In this document: positions 40,974 to 50,325 of the stretch, piece by piece
Numbering within the stretch: the stretch's first letter is position 1
Layout: each line of letters begins with the position of its first letter
Assembly: GCF_040645195.1 (NCBI RefSeq)
Contig: NZ_JBEYXW010000029.1
Location: 1 to 64,000, forward strand
DNA length: 64,000 nucleotides
Reading direction: 5' to 3'
DNA from: Prauserella_A sp040645195
GTDB lineage: Bacteria; Actinomycetota; Actinomycetes; Mycobacteriales; Pseudonocardiaceae
Translations under genes and position numbers: made by a program
The notes under the pieces: model-generated
Database searches by the model: none
The model's input: the letters and a program-made list of their open reading frames with translations, nothing else
Told to the model about the DNA's origin: nothing

Positions 40974-42518
40974 CTACCCGCCGTCTTTCTCACGCCGGCC
41001 TACGCCGTAGGCGTTAGCCGCGCTTGATCGTATGAGAACGAATGCGAGCGCTGCACCCGCCAGCGCGAAGCCCGCAGCCAGCAGCAACGAACCCCTCAAT
41101 GCACTGAGGTAAATTTCGTTTGCCTTTTCATAGAAGTTTGTTAACGCCACGCTTCCGCTTTGATAGCTGAACGGATCGAACCGACCGGAACTGATACGTT
41201 CGACGATAAGGCCAAGATCGGCGGGCTGCACAGCAGACGCGAACCTTTCAGTCGACTCCGCATATAGGCGCCACTGAAAGAAGGAACTGATTGCAGAGAC
41301 ACCGAAGACCGTGCCGAGTAAGTAGAACGTCTGGTTAAGTCCCGTATCTTTTCCGACGAATGTCGGACCAGCGCCAGCAGTGGCGGATAACAACCGCGAC
41401 GGTTGCATCAGCCCAAATCCTATTCCTGAAACTATCATCATCGGCAGCATGAACAACCACGACGACTGGCTATCCACGACGATACCGGCAGCGATACCAC
41501 ATGAGATGACGGCCAGAGAGATGCTGAGCATCATGCTGGTGTGTCGCCTATTGGGAAACCGGCTCCATACGTAGCTACTCACCGATATCGCTACTGTCCA
41601 CGGCAGAATCTGCACGCCGGCAGACGCCGGCGAATGATTTTTCACACCTTGCAAATAGGCAACCAGCAAGAACATGGTAGCCGAAAGCGTTGCACTCCCT
41701 AGCAATGCGGCGGCCGAGATTCCATAGAAGCTACGCTCCCGCGACGGACGTCGTAACAGACCAACCGTACGATTTGTCGTTCGCTCGAAAAGTATTACGG
41801 CTGCTAGAAGAGCCACGAGCCCGACGACTGTCGGGAGTGCCAGCTCCGGCAAGGAGGTAGCGAAGAGCCCCGTCAGCGCCACCATTCCTATTACAACTGC
41901 GACTGTACTACCTTTCAGCCAACTGAAAACACTCAGCCTTTTGCCTGGTGACTCCCCCAACCTGATGGCAGCCAACAACAGCGCGATGATCCCCACGGGT
42001 ACGTTTGCTGCGAACACGAATCGCCACCCAGCGAGCTGGACAAGGACACCGCCCACCAACGGGCCCAACGCGACTGCGATCCCTGCCGCCGCGGCGAACA
42101 GGCCAAAGGCATAACTGCTCTTTGCGGTACGGAAAGTTCGCGCGAGGATTGCAGGACTCACTGCGAAGATCATCGCTCCACCGATGCCCTGAGCTACTCG
42201 CGAAGCGATCAGCACGCCGACGTTCGCAGACATCGCAGCGCCGAGCGATGCCACCGTGAACGAGGCCAGCCCGACGATCAGAAGCCTCCGATGCCCCCAA
42301 TAATCTGCTAGTGACCCAAAGAACAGCACCAAACTAGCCAGTGTGAGAGCGTAAACACTGATCACCCATTGAAGTTCGGCGGGTGTTCCCCCCAAAGATC
42401 GCGCCATCTGAGGAAGAGCCACATATATCGCGGTCGCATCCAACTCCAACATGGCCATCGACGAAGACAGCGCAACGAGGGTCCACCGTTGCGTTTTGGA
42501 TTCGCTCGCGACCCTCAA
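40974..42518 (-). CDS. MFS transporter, DHA2 type (14 TM)
   Basis: 514 residues with about 14 hydrophobic segments. It starts L-E-L-D-A-T-A-I-Y-V-A-L-P (the L-D-x-T-x-V-N-x-A-L-P motif of DHA2 drug:proton antiporters) and has G-S-L-A-D-Y-W-G-H-R-R and G-P-L-V-G-G-V-L-V. It is likely an exporter and is the last gene of the legB-like operon, 39 bp after the SDR. It could secrete the product of that pathway or protect the cell from it. Confidence 0.87.
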   Translation of the reverse strand: MRVASESKTQRWTLVALSSSMAMLELDATAIYVALPQMARSLGGTPAELQWVISVYALTLASLVLFFGSLADYWGHRRLLIVGLASFTVASLGAAMSANVGVLIASRVAQGIGGAMIFAVSPAILARTFRTAKSSYAFGLFAAAAGIAVALGPLVGGVLVQLAGWRFVFAANVPVGIIALLLAAIRLGESPGKRLSVFSWLKGSTVAVVIGMVALTGLFATSLPELALPTVVGLVALLAAVILFERTTNRTVGLLRRPSRERSFYGISAAALLGSATLSATMFLLVAYLQGVKNHSPASAGVQILPWTVAISVSSYVWSRFPNRRHTSMMLSISLAVISCGIAAGIVVDSQSSWLFMLPMMIVSGIGFGLMQPSRLLSATAGAGPTFVGKDTGLNQTFYLLGTVFGVSAISSFFQWRLYAESTERFASAVQPADLGLIVERISSGRFDPFSYQSGSVALTNFYEKANEIYLSALRGSLLLAAGFALAGAALAFVLIRSSAANAYGVGRREKDGG

Positions 42519-42557
42519 TCTTCTCCTCTCACCAAGGTTATAGGCCCGCTAACGGTC

Positions 42558-43328
42558 TCAAAGGAATACCGAACCGCCGTCAACACAGATAGTTTGTCCA
42601 GTTATGAAGGCACTATCCGAGCCCACCAGAAAATGCACGACCCCGGCTATGTCGTCGGGCTCGCCGCGAAACTGAAGCACTTGACTTGCCAGCACCCGGG
42701 AATCCAGATCATGCTGACCACCGAAGGTTTCGAACTCTTCTTCAGTTCGGATTGCACCAGGCATCACGCAGTTCACTCGAACGTTTCGAGGACCTAATTC
42801 ACGAGCAAGCGACCGAGTAAACCCAATGATACCGGCTTTGCTCGTCCCATAATGTAGAGAATTCTGCGCACCGATTTTCGCAAGTATACTGCTGATGGCG
42901 ACGACAGCACCGCCTTCGCTGGGAACCCTATCCCTGAAGGCGCGCTGGCAGCATTGAAAGGCGCCCGTCAGATTGACGCCAATGACGCGTGCCCATTCGT
43001 CAAGTTCAAGGCTCAGCCAACTGGTTCTGGTAGTGGTGGCGGCATTCAGGACAAGTACATCCACCTGACCGAGCTCCTGTTCGCATCTCGCGAACATCAA
43101 GTCAACACTGCTAGGGTCGGCTATGTCGGCAGCGTAAACCGCCGCGCGGCCGCCGTTGCTCTGAATTTCGCGTGCGACGTCATTCGCCGCGCGAATCATC
43201 CGAGGTTCTGTATGGCTGTTGATGGCGATAGACAGCCCATCGCGTGCCAAACGGCGTGCGATAGCGGCGCCGATTCCACGAGAGGCACCTGTCACCAACG
43301 CGACCCTGTTATCGTCGGTTGGAGTCAT
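42558..43328 (-). CDS. SDR family oxidoreductase (classical)
   Basis: 256 residues: T-G-A-S-R-G-I-G cofactor motif, V-L-V-L-N-A-A (N-A-G equivalent), catalytic Ser in A-I-S-S-I-L, Y-G-T-S-K active site, and C-V-D-G-G tail. Many relatives are FabG or glucose-dehydrogenase-like. Its ATG overlaps the stop of the SMP-30 gene, so it may be the dehydrogenase that makes the lactone that SMP-30 opens. Cofactor preference is not determined. Confidence 0.88.
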   Translation of the reverse strand: MTPTDDNRVALVTGASRGIGAAIARRLARDGLSIAINSHTEPRMIRAANDVAREIQSNGGRAAVYAADIADPSSVDLMFARCEQELGQVDVLVLNAATTTRTSWLSLELDEWARVIGVNLTGAFQCCQRAFRDRVPSEGGAVVAISSILAKIGAQNSLHYGTSKAGIIGFTRSLARELGPRNVRVNCVMPGAIRTEEEFETFGGQHDLDSRVLASQVLQFRGEPDDIAGVVHFLVGSDSAFITGQTICVDGGSVFL

Positions 43329-44176
43329 TTGCCGGCCAACATGAAACGTTCAGTGTACCGCCCACGGACCGGAAGTTCGACGCTGTACAGGACTCCCCCA
43401 CCTTCAGCCCCGTTATAGTCGGCGGTGGTCACGTAAAGGATCGACAGATCATCTCCTCCGAAAACACAACTTGTAACATAGGGTGTTGGCACCTCGACGA
43501 TGGCTTGTGTTCGTCCGTCTCGGGCGTCGAGGCTCCATATTTGCCCAGTTCCCCATACCGCCAGCCATATGTTTCCGCGGTTGTCGACGGTAAGCCCGTC
43601 TGGAATACCGATGTCTGGTGATATCACTCGAAGCAAGCGCGGATCTGAGACAAGTGCGTAATCCAGATTGTAATGCCAAGCACGGACCACGCCCGATGCG
43701 GAATCCACATGATAGAGCGTCTTCCAGTCCGGCGACCAGTCAAGCCCATTCGACATCCCGATCTGGTCGATGACCTTGCGTGGCCCTGTCCTGTCAAGGC
43801 AGTAAAGTGATCCCCGGAAAGTCTGGTCGCGCACCGCCGAGCCGGCCCAATAACGACCATGAGCGTCGACAGCACCGTCGTTCATCGAGATCGAGGCATC
43901 GTCAAGTATTGTGGCTACCGGCTCGACGCAATACTTTTCGACGTCGAGCACGCCGAATCCATCAGTCGTCACCACGAGAAGGTCGCGCGTTGTGGTGGGT
44001 GCGACCGCGGTCAGTTCGCGCGGTAACGACCTCAACTCGCATTTGCCATCAAGGCCGATGTGAAGCAGCAACTTTTTCGGTACATCCAGCCACAGCAAGC
44101 CAATACAGGGATCCCATACGGGTGATTCACCAAGCTCAGCGACGTGGTCCACGACCGGGGTGGCGTAGTAGACCAT
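43325..44176 (-). CDS. SMP-30/gluconolactonase-like hydrolase
   Basis: About 283 residues from ATG 44176 (GTG 44197 is in frame). It has the SMP-30 six-bladed propeller landmarks: an early G-E-S-P-V-W-D with the metal Glu, S-M-N-D-G-A-V-D-A-H-G-R-Y-W-A-G-S, I-G-M-S-N-G-L-D-W-S-P-D, and P-D-G-L-T-V-D-N-R-G-N-I-W-L-A-V-W. The family opens sugar or other lactones using Ca2+ or Zn2+. It lies between a NeuC-like epimerase and an SDR in one operon, which suggests an oxidised amino-sugar lactone as substrate. Confidence 0.88.
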   Translation of the reverse strand: MVYYATPVVDHVAELGESPVWDPCIGLLWLDVPKKLLLHIGLDGKCELRSLPRELTAVAPTTTRDLLVVTTDGFGVLDVEKYCVEPVATILDDASISMNDGAVDAHGRYWAGSAVRDQTFRGSLYCLDRTGPRKVIDQIGMSNGLDWSPDWKTLYHVDSASGVVRAWHYNLDYALVSDPRLLRVISPDIGIPDGLTVDNRGNIWLAVWGTGQIWSLDARDGRTQAIVEVPTPYVTSCVFGGDDLSILYVTTADYNGAEGGGVLYSVELPVRGRYTERFMLAGK

Positions 44177-44224
44177 TGCGGACAAGTTAACCACCAACTG
44201 CCGTCTTCGCGATTTCGTATTGTA

Positions 44225-45406
44225 CTACTTCTCGTAAAACTTCTTCGTGCGGTGCGATGCAAAATCGAAACTGGTGAGTACGTTCGACATGAGCTCTATT
44301 CCCGCCCAGGCGTCAGGTATAGAGATATCCACAGTCGAGATTCCCGAGCCAATCGAAAGGGCTCGCTGGATGGCTTTCTTGACGCCAGCCGATGACAGCT
44401 CTCGACAGTCTACAACAGATGGGGCCCTTGGCCGACCGTCCTGCCTGGAGCCGATATTCACCGTCGGGGTACCGAGGATCGGCGCTTCGGTCAGGCCACT
44501 TGACGAGTTGCCGACTACGAGGTCGGCATGCCGTACAAGGCTCAGGTAACCGAGTTGACCAAGAGACGGTATGAATGTAGCACGTTGCCGCTCTCCGGCG
44601 ATCCATTCTTCTATGTCGGCCATGACAGCTGCCCCGCCACTATCGCTGTTAGGTGCGGTGAAAACCACATTCACATGACGAAGATCCGCCAATGCCTCAA
44701 GAACAGCCGCTATGGATTCTCGTGATTTCGCTGGATCTGCCGTAACGGGATGCATGGTCACCAGAAACAAGGGACTTCGGATCTCTGATCTGATTAGATC
44801 TTCCAGTTCCTCCTTGTCCAGAAGGTTGCCCAGGACTTTCGGATCGACGCCCAGAAACGGGATATGAAATATCGTTGCCGGATCCTCGCCCATGTTGATC
44901 AGCCGCTGACGATCGACGTCAGCAGCTACGAAGTGCACATCGGCAAGCTTCGAAATGGCGTGCCGCATTCTTTCGTCGACTGATCCGTACGTCAGTTGGC
45001 CTCCACCTAGATGGACTATCGGAACGAGGCTTTGCACGGCAACGACCGCCATCGCCAAGGCCTCATACCTGTCTCCTGGGAGCACCAGGACTTCCGGGCT
45101 GAGCCGGTCTAACGCATCAGCGAGCCCGATGCACGCCAGCCCAAATGATTTCGATGTCGCCGTGGGGCTGCTACGAGCCAGGGCGATATCGACCTCCTCC
45201 GCGGTTTGCAACCCGTCCGCTTTGATGGCTTCAACCGTCATGCCTTGACTGGGGACTAGATGACCACCTGAGACCAGCAGGCGTAGATCTATTCCGGGTT
45301 CGTCGGCCAGACGCCGGATAAGAGGACTTGTCGGACCGTAATCGGCACGCGAACCGGTGAATACACATACGCGCCGTAAACTGGGGGAGACTACCGAGAT
45401 CACCAC
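44225..45406 (-). CDS. Hydrolysing UDP/GDP-sugar 2-epimerase, NeuC/LegG-like
   Basis: 393 residues. G-S-R-A-D-Y-G at the N-terminus and the C-terminal V-V-G-N-S-S-S-G-L-T-E-A-P-I-L-G-T-P-T-V-N-I-G-S-R-Q-x-G-R are hallmarks of the hydrolysing NeuC/LegG group rather than the non-hydrolysing WecB group. Such enzymes release ManNAc or a 2,4-diamino-6-deoxymannose from the nucleotide sugar. It follows the LegB/LegC-like genes in the operon, so the diamino-deoxy sugar is the likelier product. No NeuB/LegI synthase follows. Confidence 0.88.
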   Translation of the reverse strand: MVISVVSPSLRRVCVFTGSRADYGPTSPLIRRLADEPGIDLRLLVSGGHLVPSQGMTVEAIKADGLQTAEEVDIALARSSPTATSKSFGLACIGLADALDRLSPEVLVLPGDRYEALAMAVVAVQSLVPIVHLGGGQLTYGSVDERMRHAISKLADVHFVAADVDRQRLINMGEDPATIFHIPFLGVDPKVLGNLLDKEELEDLIRSEIRSPLFLVTMHPVTADPAKSRESIAAVLEALADLRHVNVVFTAPNSDSGGAAVMADIEEWIAGERQRATFIPSLGQLGYLSLVRHADLVVGNSSSGLTEAPILGTPTVNIGSRQDGRPRAPSVVDCRELSSAGVKKAIQRALSIGSGISTVDISIPDAWAGIELMSNVLTSFDFASHRTKKFYEK

Positions 45407-45439
45407 CTCTACACTTGTCGCGACTTCAGCTTGTGCGTA

Positions 45440-46570
45440 TTACTGCGGTGACCTCACGCTGGCAGTTGCTTCGACCAACGCCGTGCAGACTTTTCGCTGG
45501 GATTCGATGGTGAGGTCTGCCGAACTGGGCAGGGAGATCCCCCGGTGGTAGATGCCGGCAGCGACCGCGCCCCCGATTGTTTCGGAGGAGAGATACGGTC
45601 CTTGTTGATGCAAAGGCGGCCACAGGCGTCTGAACTGGATTTCCTGTTCGCTGCCCAGCGAAATAATGGACTCGATGGTCGGTGGTATCGACTGAACTGT
45701 GAGCGAGTACAGCCAGTGCGACGGATTTGCCCACTCGGCATGCGGCTGTGACCTAACCGGCGCACTTTCCAACCAGCGCTGATAACGGCCCGCGATCCGG
45801 ACCTTGGCGTCCCGGATTTCCTCGAGCCGTTCCCACTGCGCAAGGCCTATCGCCGCGGACACGTTGCTGAGCCGGTAGTTGTAGCCCACCGCGTCGTGCA
45901 CGTACTCGTCGCTGGTGACCTTTGCCTGGTTGATCAGATGGCGGGCCTGCTCGGCTATGGCTGCGTCGTTGGTGACGATCAGGCCGCCGTTGCCCGTGGT
46001 GATCATCTTGTTGCCGTTGAAGGAGAAGCAGCCGATGTCACCGACCGTGCCGACCTGCTCGCCGGTCTTCCAGGACGCGCCGAGCGACTCCGCCGCGTCC
46101 TCGACGATCCGGATGCCGAACCGGTTCTTGAGGTCGATGAGGGGTTCCATGGCCGCCGGGTGACCGAGTACGTGAACCACCTCGACGATGTCGGGCAGCC
46201 GTTGTCCCGTGCGCGCGCGGCGAACGACCTCGTCGTGCAACAGTTCGGTGTCCATGTTCCACGTCTGCGGTTCGCTGTCGACGAGCAGCACGTCGGCACC
46301 GGTGTAGCGGACAGCGTTGGCGGAGGCGATGAAGGTGAAGTCCGAGACCGCGACGAGTCGCCCCGGTCCCGCCCCCATCAGCCGCAGCGCCACGTGCAGG
46401 GCCGCGGTCCCGCTGGCACAGCCAACAGCATGGTCGACGCCGAGTGTGCTCGCCATCGCGTTCTCGAAGCGCTCCACGAACGGCCCTGCCGAGACGTAGC
46501 CGCTCTCGATGCATTCGCGGAGGTACCGCGCTTCGTTGCCGCTCAGGTCGGGCGCGGCCAGCGGGATCAT
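45440..46570 (-). CDS. DegT/DnrJ/EryC1 sugar aminotransferase, LegC-like
   Basis: 376 residues. Start M-I-P-L-A-A-P-D-L-S-G-N-E, G-C-A-S-G-T-A-A-L-H-V-A-L, D-A-A-E-S-L-G-A and the PLP lysine in F-N-G-N-K-M-I-T-T-G. It should install an amino group at C4 of a nucleotide 4-keto-6-deoxy sugar made by its neighbour. ATG 46570 overlaps the dehydratase stop by 4 bp. The last 120 or so codons are clearly less G/C-rich than the first part, as if the gene were a recombinant joint. Confidence 0.88.
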   Translation of the reverse strand: MIPLAAPDLSGNEARYLRECIESGYVSAGPFVERFENAMASTLGVDHAVGCASGTAALHVALRLMGAGPGRLVAVSDFTFIASANAVRYTGADVLLVDSEPQTWNMDTELLHDEVVRRARTGQRLPDIVEVVHVLGHPAAMEPLIDLKNRFGIRIVEDAAESLGASWKTGEQVGTVGDIGCFSFNGNKMITTGNGGLIVTNDAAIAEQARHLINQAKVTSDEYVHDAVGYNYRLSNVSAAIGLAQWERLEEIRDAKVRIAGRYQRWLESAPVRSQPHAEWANPSHWLYSLTVQSIPPTIESIISLGSEQEIQFRRLWPPLHQQGPYLSSETIGGAVAAGIYHRGISLPSSADLTIESQRKVCTALVEATASVRSPQ

Positions 46571-47568
46571 CGGTGGTACCTGCCGGCGTCCGCGGCGTCG
46601 ACGCGAGGCGCCAGCCAGCGCGCCGTCTCCGCCAGCCCCTCGGCGAGGCTCGTCGTCGCCTGCCAGCCCATGGTCTCCTTGGCCAGACTCGGTTCGGACA
46701 ACAGGACCTGTACCTCGCTCGCGTCGGGGCGTATCCGCTCGATGTCGGTCAGCACCTGCGCCCGCACACCGGTGACCTCGCAGCAGATCTCGAAGAGCTC
46801 GCCGATGGAGACCGCCTGGCCGGTGCCCAGCTGGACAACCGATCCTGGCTCGAGGTCTGTTTCGGCCAGCCGGACGAAGCCGTCCACGGTGTCCGACACG
46901 AACGTCAGATCGCGACGCGGTGCCAGGCTGCCGAGCCGCACGGCCTCGTGTCCGGACAGTAGCTGGCTGAGAATCGTCGGGATCACGGCCCTGGCGGACT
47001 GGCGCGGACCATAGGTGTTGAACGGCCGCAGCGTCAGAACCGGGGTGGCGAACGATCGTGCATAGGCCTGGCACAGCTGGTCGGCCCCGATTTTCGAGGC
47101 GGCATAAGGAGACTGCCCGCACAGGGGATGCGTCTCACGGATCGGCACGATCTCCGGCGTCCCGTACACCTCGCTCGTCGAGGTGTGCACCATGCGCACC
47201 GAACCCGCGTCGCGAAGTGCCTCGAGCACATTGAGAGTCCCGGTGACGTTCGTATCGACGAACGACTCCGGCGCCTGGTAGCTGTACGGTATCGCCACCA
47301 ACGCCGCCAGGTGGAAAACCACATCGATGTCCGTCACCGCACGGCGCACCGAACGACCATCGCGAATGTCGCCGAGTTGCACGTCGACAGCATCGATATG
47401 GTCGGCCCCCAGCTCATCGAGCCAGCCATAGGAGCCATTCGAATTGTAGACACAGAATGCGCGTACGGACCCTGCGATATCGAGTAGCCGTTCGACGAGA
47501 TGACTGCCGATGAATCCATCGGCGCCGGTGACAAGAACTCTTGCCCCGGCAAGTCGATTCAGAACCAC
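46567..47568 (-). CDS. Nucleotide-sugar 4,6-dehydratase, LegB-like (extended SDR)
   Basis: 333 residues: V-L-V-T-G-A-D-G-F-I-G-S-H, V-F-H-L-A-A-L-V-A-I-P-Y-S-Y, T-S-T-S-E-V-Y-G, Y-A-A-S-K and R-P-F-N-T-Y-G-P. The I-P-Y-S-Y-Q-A-P and T-S-T-S-E-V-Y-G stretches are typical of LegB-type dehydratases of legionaminic acid synthesis. It begins the seven-cistron-scale minus-strand run (LegB, LegC, NeuC, SMP-30, SDR, MFS) and diverges from the NeuD-like gene across 152 bp. Confidence 0.88.
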   Translation of the reverse strand: MVLNRLAGARVLVTGADGFIGSHLVERLLDIAGSVRAFCVYNSNGSYGWLDELGADHIDAVDVQLGDIRDGRSVRRAVTDIDVVFHLAALVAIPYSYQAPESFVDTNVTGTLNVLEALRDAGSVRMVHTSTSEVYGTPEIVPIRETHPLCGQSPYAASKIGADQLCQAYARSFATPVLTLRPFNTYGPRQSARAVIPTILSQLLSGHEAVRLGSLAPRRDLTFVSDTVDGFVRLAETDLEPGSVVQLGTGQAVSIGELFEICCEVTGVRAQVLTDIERIRPDASEVQVLLSEPSLAKETMGWQATTSLAEGLAETARWLAPRVDAADAGRYHR

Positions 47569-47720
47569 TCATCAACAGTATCGCCGTTACGCGAAAGAAC
47601 TCCAGGCGTCACGTTCCGCTCCAGCAAACGATACCGGCAACCGGAAGTTGCCTCCGGCGACTTCTGCTCGAACGTCGCCGATAGTCTTTCCCGACACCAA
47701 ACGCACTGAGTGGATGCGGA

Positions 47721-48380
47721 ATGGCTTTGCAGGATATCGTGATAATCGGATCAGGTGGCCTCGCCAGGCAGATTGTCGGACTCGTCGAGGACATCAACGA
47801 CAATCGGGCAACGTACAATCTCCTCGGGTTCATCAGTAAGGATCCACAGGACGAGATCGACGGTGTGCCGGTACTGGGCGACGACGACCGGCTCGCGTCA
47901 CTGCGGGCCGGCTATGTGCTGGGTGTCGAGGACCCGGCACTTCGCCGGCTGCTCGCGGCCAGGGCCGAGGACAACGGCCTGAACCCGGTCAGCCTGGTAC
48001 ATCCGACCGCCCGCGTCGACCGGCGCTCCCGGCCCGGCCCCGGCGCTGTGATATTCGAGGGCGCGAACGTGGTCTACGGCGCGCGCACCGGCTGGCACAT
48101 CATCATGAATCTCGGCTCGATCGCCAGCCATGACTGTGTGATCGGTGATTTCGTCGAGTTGACCAGCAATGCCACAGTCGGCGCGCGAGTACAGGTCGGC
48201 GACGACGTGATGATGGGCATGAGCTCGGTCATTCTCAATGACCTGAGCGTGGGATCCGGCGCGACGATCGGCGCGGGCGCGGTCGTCACCAGAAACGTCG
48301 AACCAGGTGAGTGTGTGGTCGGTGTTCCGGCGCGCCCCTTGCGGAAAGCCGCCAGGCAAGGAGGATCTGATGACCGGTAG
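47721..48380 (+). CDS. NeuD/PglD-like sugar acyltransferase (left-handed beta-helix)
   Basis: 219 residues. N-terminal Rossmann-like I-V-I-I-G-S-G-G-L-A-R-Q-I and a C-terminal hexapeptide-repeat helix (I-A-S-H-D-C-V-I-G-D-F, G-A-R-V-Q-V-G-D-D-V, G-A-G-A-V-V-T) with the His of S-H-D as likely base. NeuD, PglD and LegH-type enzymes N- or O-acylate amino sugars using acyl-CoA. It should acylate the 4-amino group made by the LegC-like enzyme. It overlaps the SDR by 11 bp. Confidence 0.87.
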   Translation: MALQDIVIIGSGGLARQIVGLVEDINDNRATYNLLGFISKDPQDEIDGVPVLGDDDRLASLRAGYVLGVEDPALRRLLAARAEDNGLNPVSLVHPTARVDRRSRPGPGAVIFEGANVVYGARTGWHIIMNLGSIASHDCVIGDFVELTSNATVGARVQVGDDVMMGMSSVILNDLSVGSGATIGAGAVVTRNVEPGECVVGVPARPLRKAARQGGSDDR

Positions 48381-49122
48381 GCTCAAGGGCAAGAAGGCCC
48401 TGATCACGGGCGCCGGTGGCGCTCTCGGTTCGTCGATCGCGCGAACATTCGCCGACGAGGGCGTCGAATGCCTCGCTCTCGTCGATATCGCCGAGGACAG
48501 CCTGGCGTCAGTAGCCCAGGAACTGGACAACCGGGGTGCGGAACTCATCGCGGCCCGGCTCGACATCACCGACGGCGATGCGTTCGACTCTCTCGTCACC
48601 GATGTCGTGGAACGCTTCAGCGGTGTGGACATCATGGTGAACAACGCGGGCGGTATTTCGCCGAACGCGCGTATTCACAACCTGTCCACACAGGACTGGG
48701 TGGACTGCCTTTCCGTCAACCTCACCGGAACCTTCCACGGTATCCGCGCCGGTGTACGCGCAATGCGGGGGCGGGGCGGTGGATCCATCATCAACACCGC
48801 CTCGGTCGCGGGACTGACGGCCTGGCCCTACTGCGCGCCTTACAGCGCAGCGAAAGCAGGCATCGTTCACCTCACCAGAGTCGCCGCACTGGAGTACGTG
48901 AAGGACGGTGTCCGCGTCAACTGCGTCTGCCCCGGCGCGTTCCCTTCGACACTCACCCGGAACCTGGTCGACGGCGCACTCAACGTCATCGAGGCCCGCC
49001 ATCCCGGCGGGCTCGGCACGGCTGCCGACCTCGTCGGGGCCTTCACCTACCTGGCCAGCGACGAGTCCCGGTGGACGACGGGACACGCGCTGGTCGTCGA
49101 CGGTGGTTATTCACTTCCCTGA
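48370..49122 (+). CDS. SDR family oxidoreductase (classical)
   Basis: 250 residues: T-G-A-G-G-A-L-G, V-N-N-A-G-G, N-T-A-S-V-A-G, Y-S-A-A-K, V-V-D-G-G-Y. It is co-translated with the NeuD-like gene. In Campylobacter the ptm legionaminic-acid cluster also holds an SDR (PtmA) of uncertain role, so a function in the same amino-sugar pathway is plausible but unproven. Its 3' end overlaps the convergent acyl-CoA dehydrogenase gene by 12 bp. Confidence 0.88.
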   Translation: MTGRLKGKKALITGAGGALGSSIARTFADEGVECLALVDIAEDSLASVAQELDNRGAELIAARLDITDGDAFDSLVTDVVERFSGVDIMVNNAGGISPNARIHNLSTQDWVDCLSVNLTGTFHGIRAGVRAMRGRGGGSIINTASVAGLTAWPYCAPYSAAKAGIVHLTRVAALEYVKDGVRVNCVCPGAFPSTLTRNLVDGALNVIEARHPGGLGTAADLVGAFTYLASDESRWTTGHALVVDGGYSLP

Positions 49123-50307
49123 CGTTGCCGATTCGTACAGCCCGTCGAACTCGTAACCGTTCAGCAGCTCGCGAGCCGTCACCAGGTACTGAACAGTCGG
49201 GGGGCCCTCCTCCAGCCAGTTGAGGCGCGCGTCGCGGTACAGCCGTTCGATGGGCAGCTTGCGCGTGTAGCCGATGCCGCCGTGCACGAGCAACGCGCGA
49301 TCGGTGACGCGGCCTACGGCTTCGAGTCCGAACTGCTTGCACATGGACGACTCCGCGGGAATGCGTGCGCCCGCGTCCCACTTGGCGGCCGCGTCGGCGA
49401 GCATGCCACGCAGTGCGTAGATGTCGGTCGCCATCTCGGCGAGGTACCGCTGTACGGCCTGGCGGTGCGCGATCGGCTTGCCGAAGGTCACCCGTGACCG
49501 CGCATGCGCCAGCGAGAGGTCGAACGCTCGCTGCGAGGTACCCAGCGAGCTCGCGGCGATGAACACCCGGCTGATCTCCAGTGCACGCTCCAGGTGCGCC
49601 TGGCCGTCTCCTTCGGCCCCCACCAGCGCAGTCGATGGCACGACCACGTTCGCGAACGTGAGCAACCCGTGCTGCCCGCCCTTGCAGCCCATCGTTTCCG
49701 GCAGTGGTTCGATCGTGAGGCCTGGCGCATTCCGCTCGACGAGCAGCGCGGAGACCTCCCGAGGCGCCGTCTTGGCGAATACCAGGAAATGGCTGGCCAG
49801 ATCGGAATTGGTGATCAGCCACTTGCGCCCGTTGATCTCGTAGCCGGTGCCCGTGTCGCGCGCGGTGGTGCCGAGGTCGGCTCCGGTCCCGTGGTCGGGT
49901 TCGGTCAGCGCGAAGGCCACCGACTTCTCACCCGTCGCGGCGCCAGGCAGGATCTCGGTCCGTTGCCGTTGGTCGCCGATCTCCGAAAGGGCGTGTGCGA
50001 ACGAGTTGTGTACGTGCACGAGGACCCGGATACCGCCCTGGATCTTCGCGAACTCCGCGATGATCGGCAGGTACTGTGCGATGGAAAGGCCGCTGCCCCC
50101 GTACTCCCGCGGGACCAGGAGACCGAATGCGCCGCAGTCACGCAGAATCGGCAGCACCGTCTCGTACGGTATGCGCTCCTCGTCCTCGATCTGCTGCTCC
50201 AGCGGGTCCAGACGATCCCAGATCGCCGTAGTGATGCCCTTCCACAGTGCCGCGTACTCCAGTGCGCCAAGACCTTCCGCCACCTCATGCCTCCCGGCCG
50301 TTGTCAT
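49111..50307 (-). CDS. Acyl-CoA dehydrogenase family protein
   Basis: 398 residues with the three-domain ACAD fold: F-A-L-T-E-P-D-H-G-T-G-A-D-L (FAD/substrate loop), K-W-L-I-T-N-S, S-S-L-G-T-S-Q-R-A-F-D, and a C-terminal V-H-G-G-I-G-Y-T near the usual G-G-x-G-Y. A catalytic Glu at the standard position is not obvious. Its 18-bp distance to the KAS III gene shows they form one operon, so it may act on an acyl-ACP or acyl-CoA made or used by that enzyme. Confidence 0.87.
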   Translation of the reverse strand: MTTAGRHEVAEGLGALEYAALWKGITTAIWDRLDPLEQQIEDEERIPYETVLPILRDCGAFGLLVPREYGGSGLSIAQYLPIIAEFAKIQGGIRVLVHVHNSFAHALSEIGDQRQRTEILPGAATGEKSVAFALTEPDHGTGADLGTTARDTGTGYEINGRKWLITNSDLASHFLVFAKTAPREVSALLVERNAPGLTIEPLPETMGCKGGQHGLLTFANVVVPSTALVGAEGDGQAHLERALEISRVFIAASSLGTSQRAFDLSLAHARSRVTFGKPIAHRQAVQRYLAEMATDIYALRGMLADAAAKWDAGARIPAESSMCKQFGLEAVGRVTDRALLVHGGIGYTRKLPIERLYRDARLNWLEEGPPTVQYLVTARELLNGYEFDGLYESATSGK

Positions 50308-50325
50308 CTCGGGGTCTCCCGCTGC

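Noticed and set aside
46571..47122. 184-codon N-terminal extension of the legC-like aminotransferase
   Set aside because: It overlaps the legB-like gene in another frame; the conserved N-terminus begins at ATG 46570 with an ATGA overlap.
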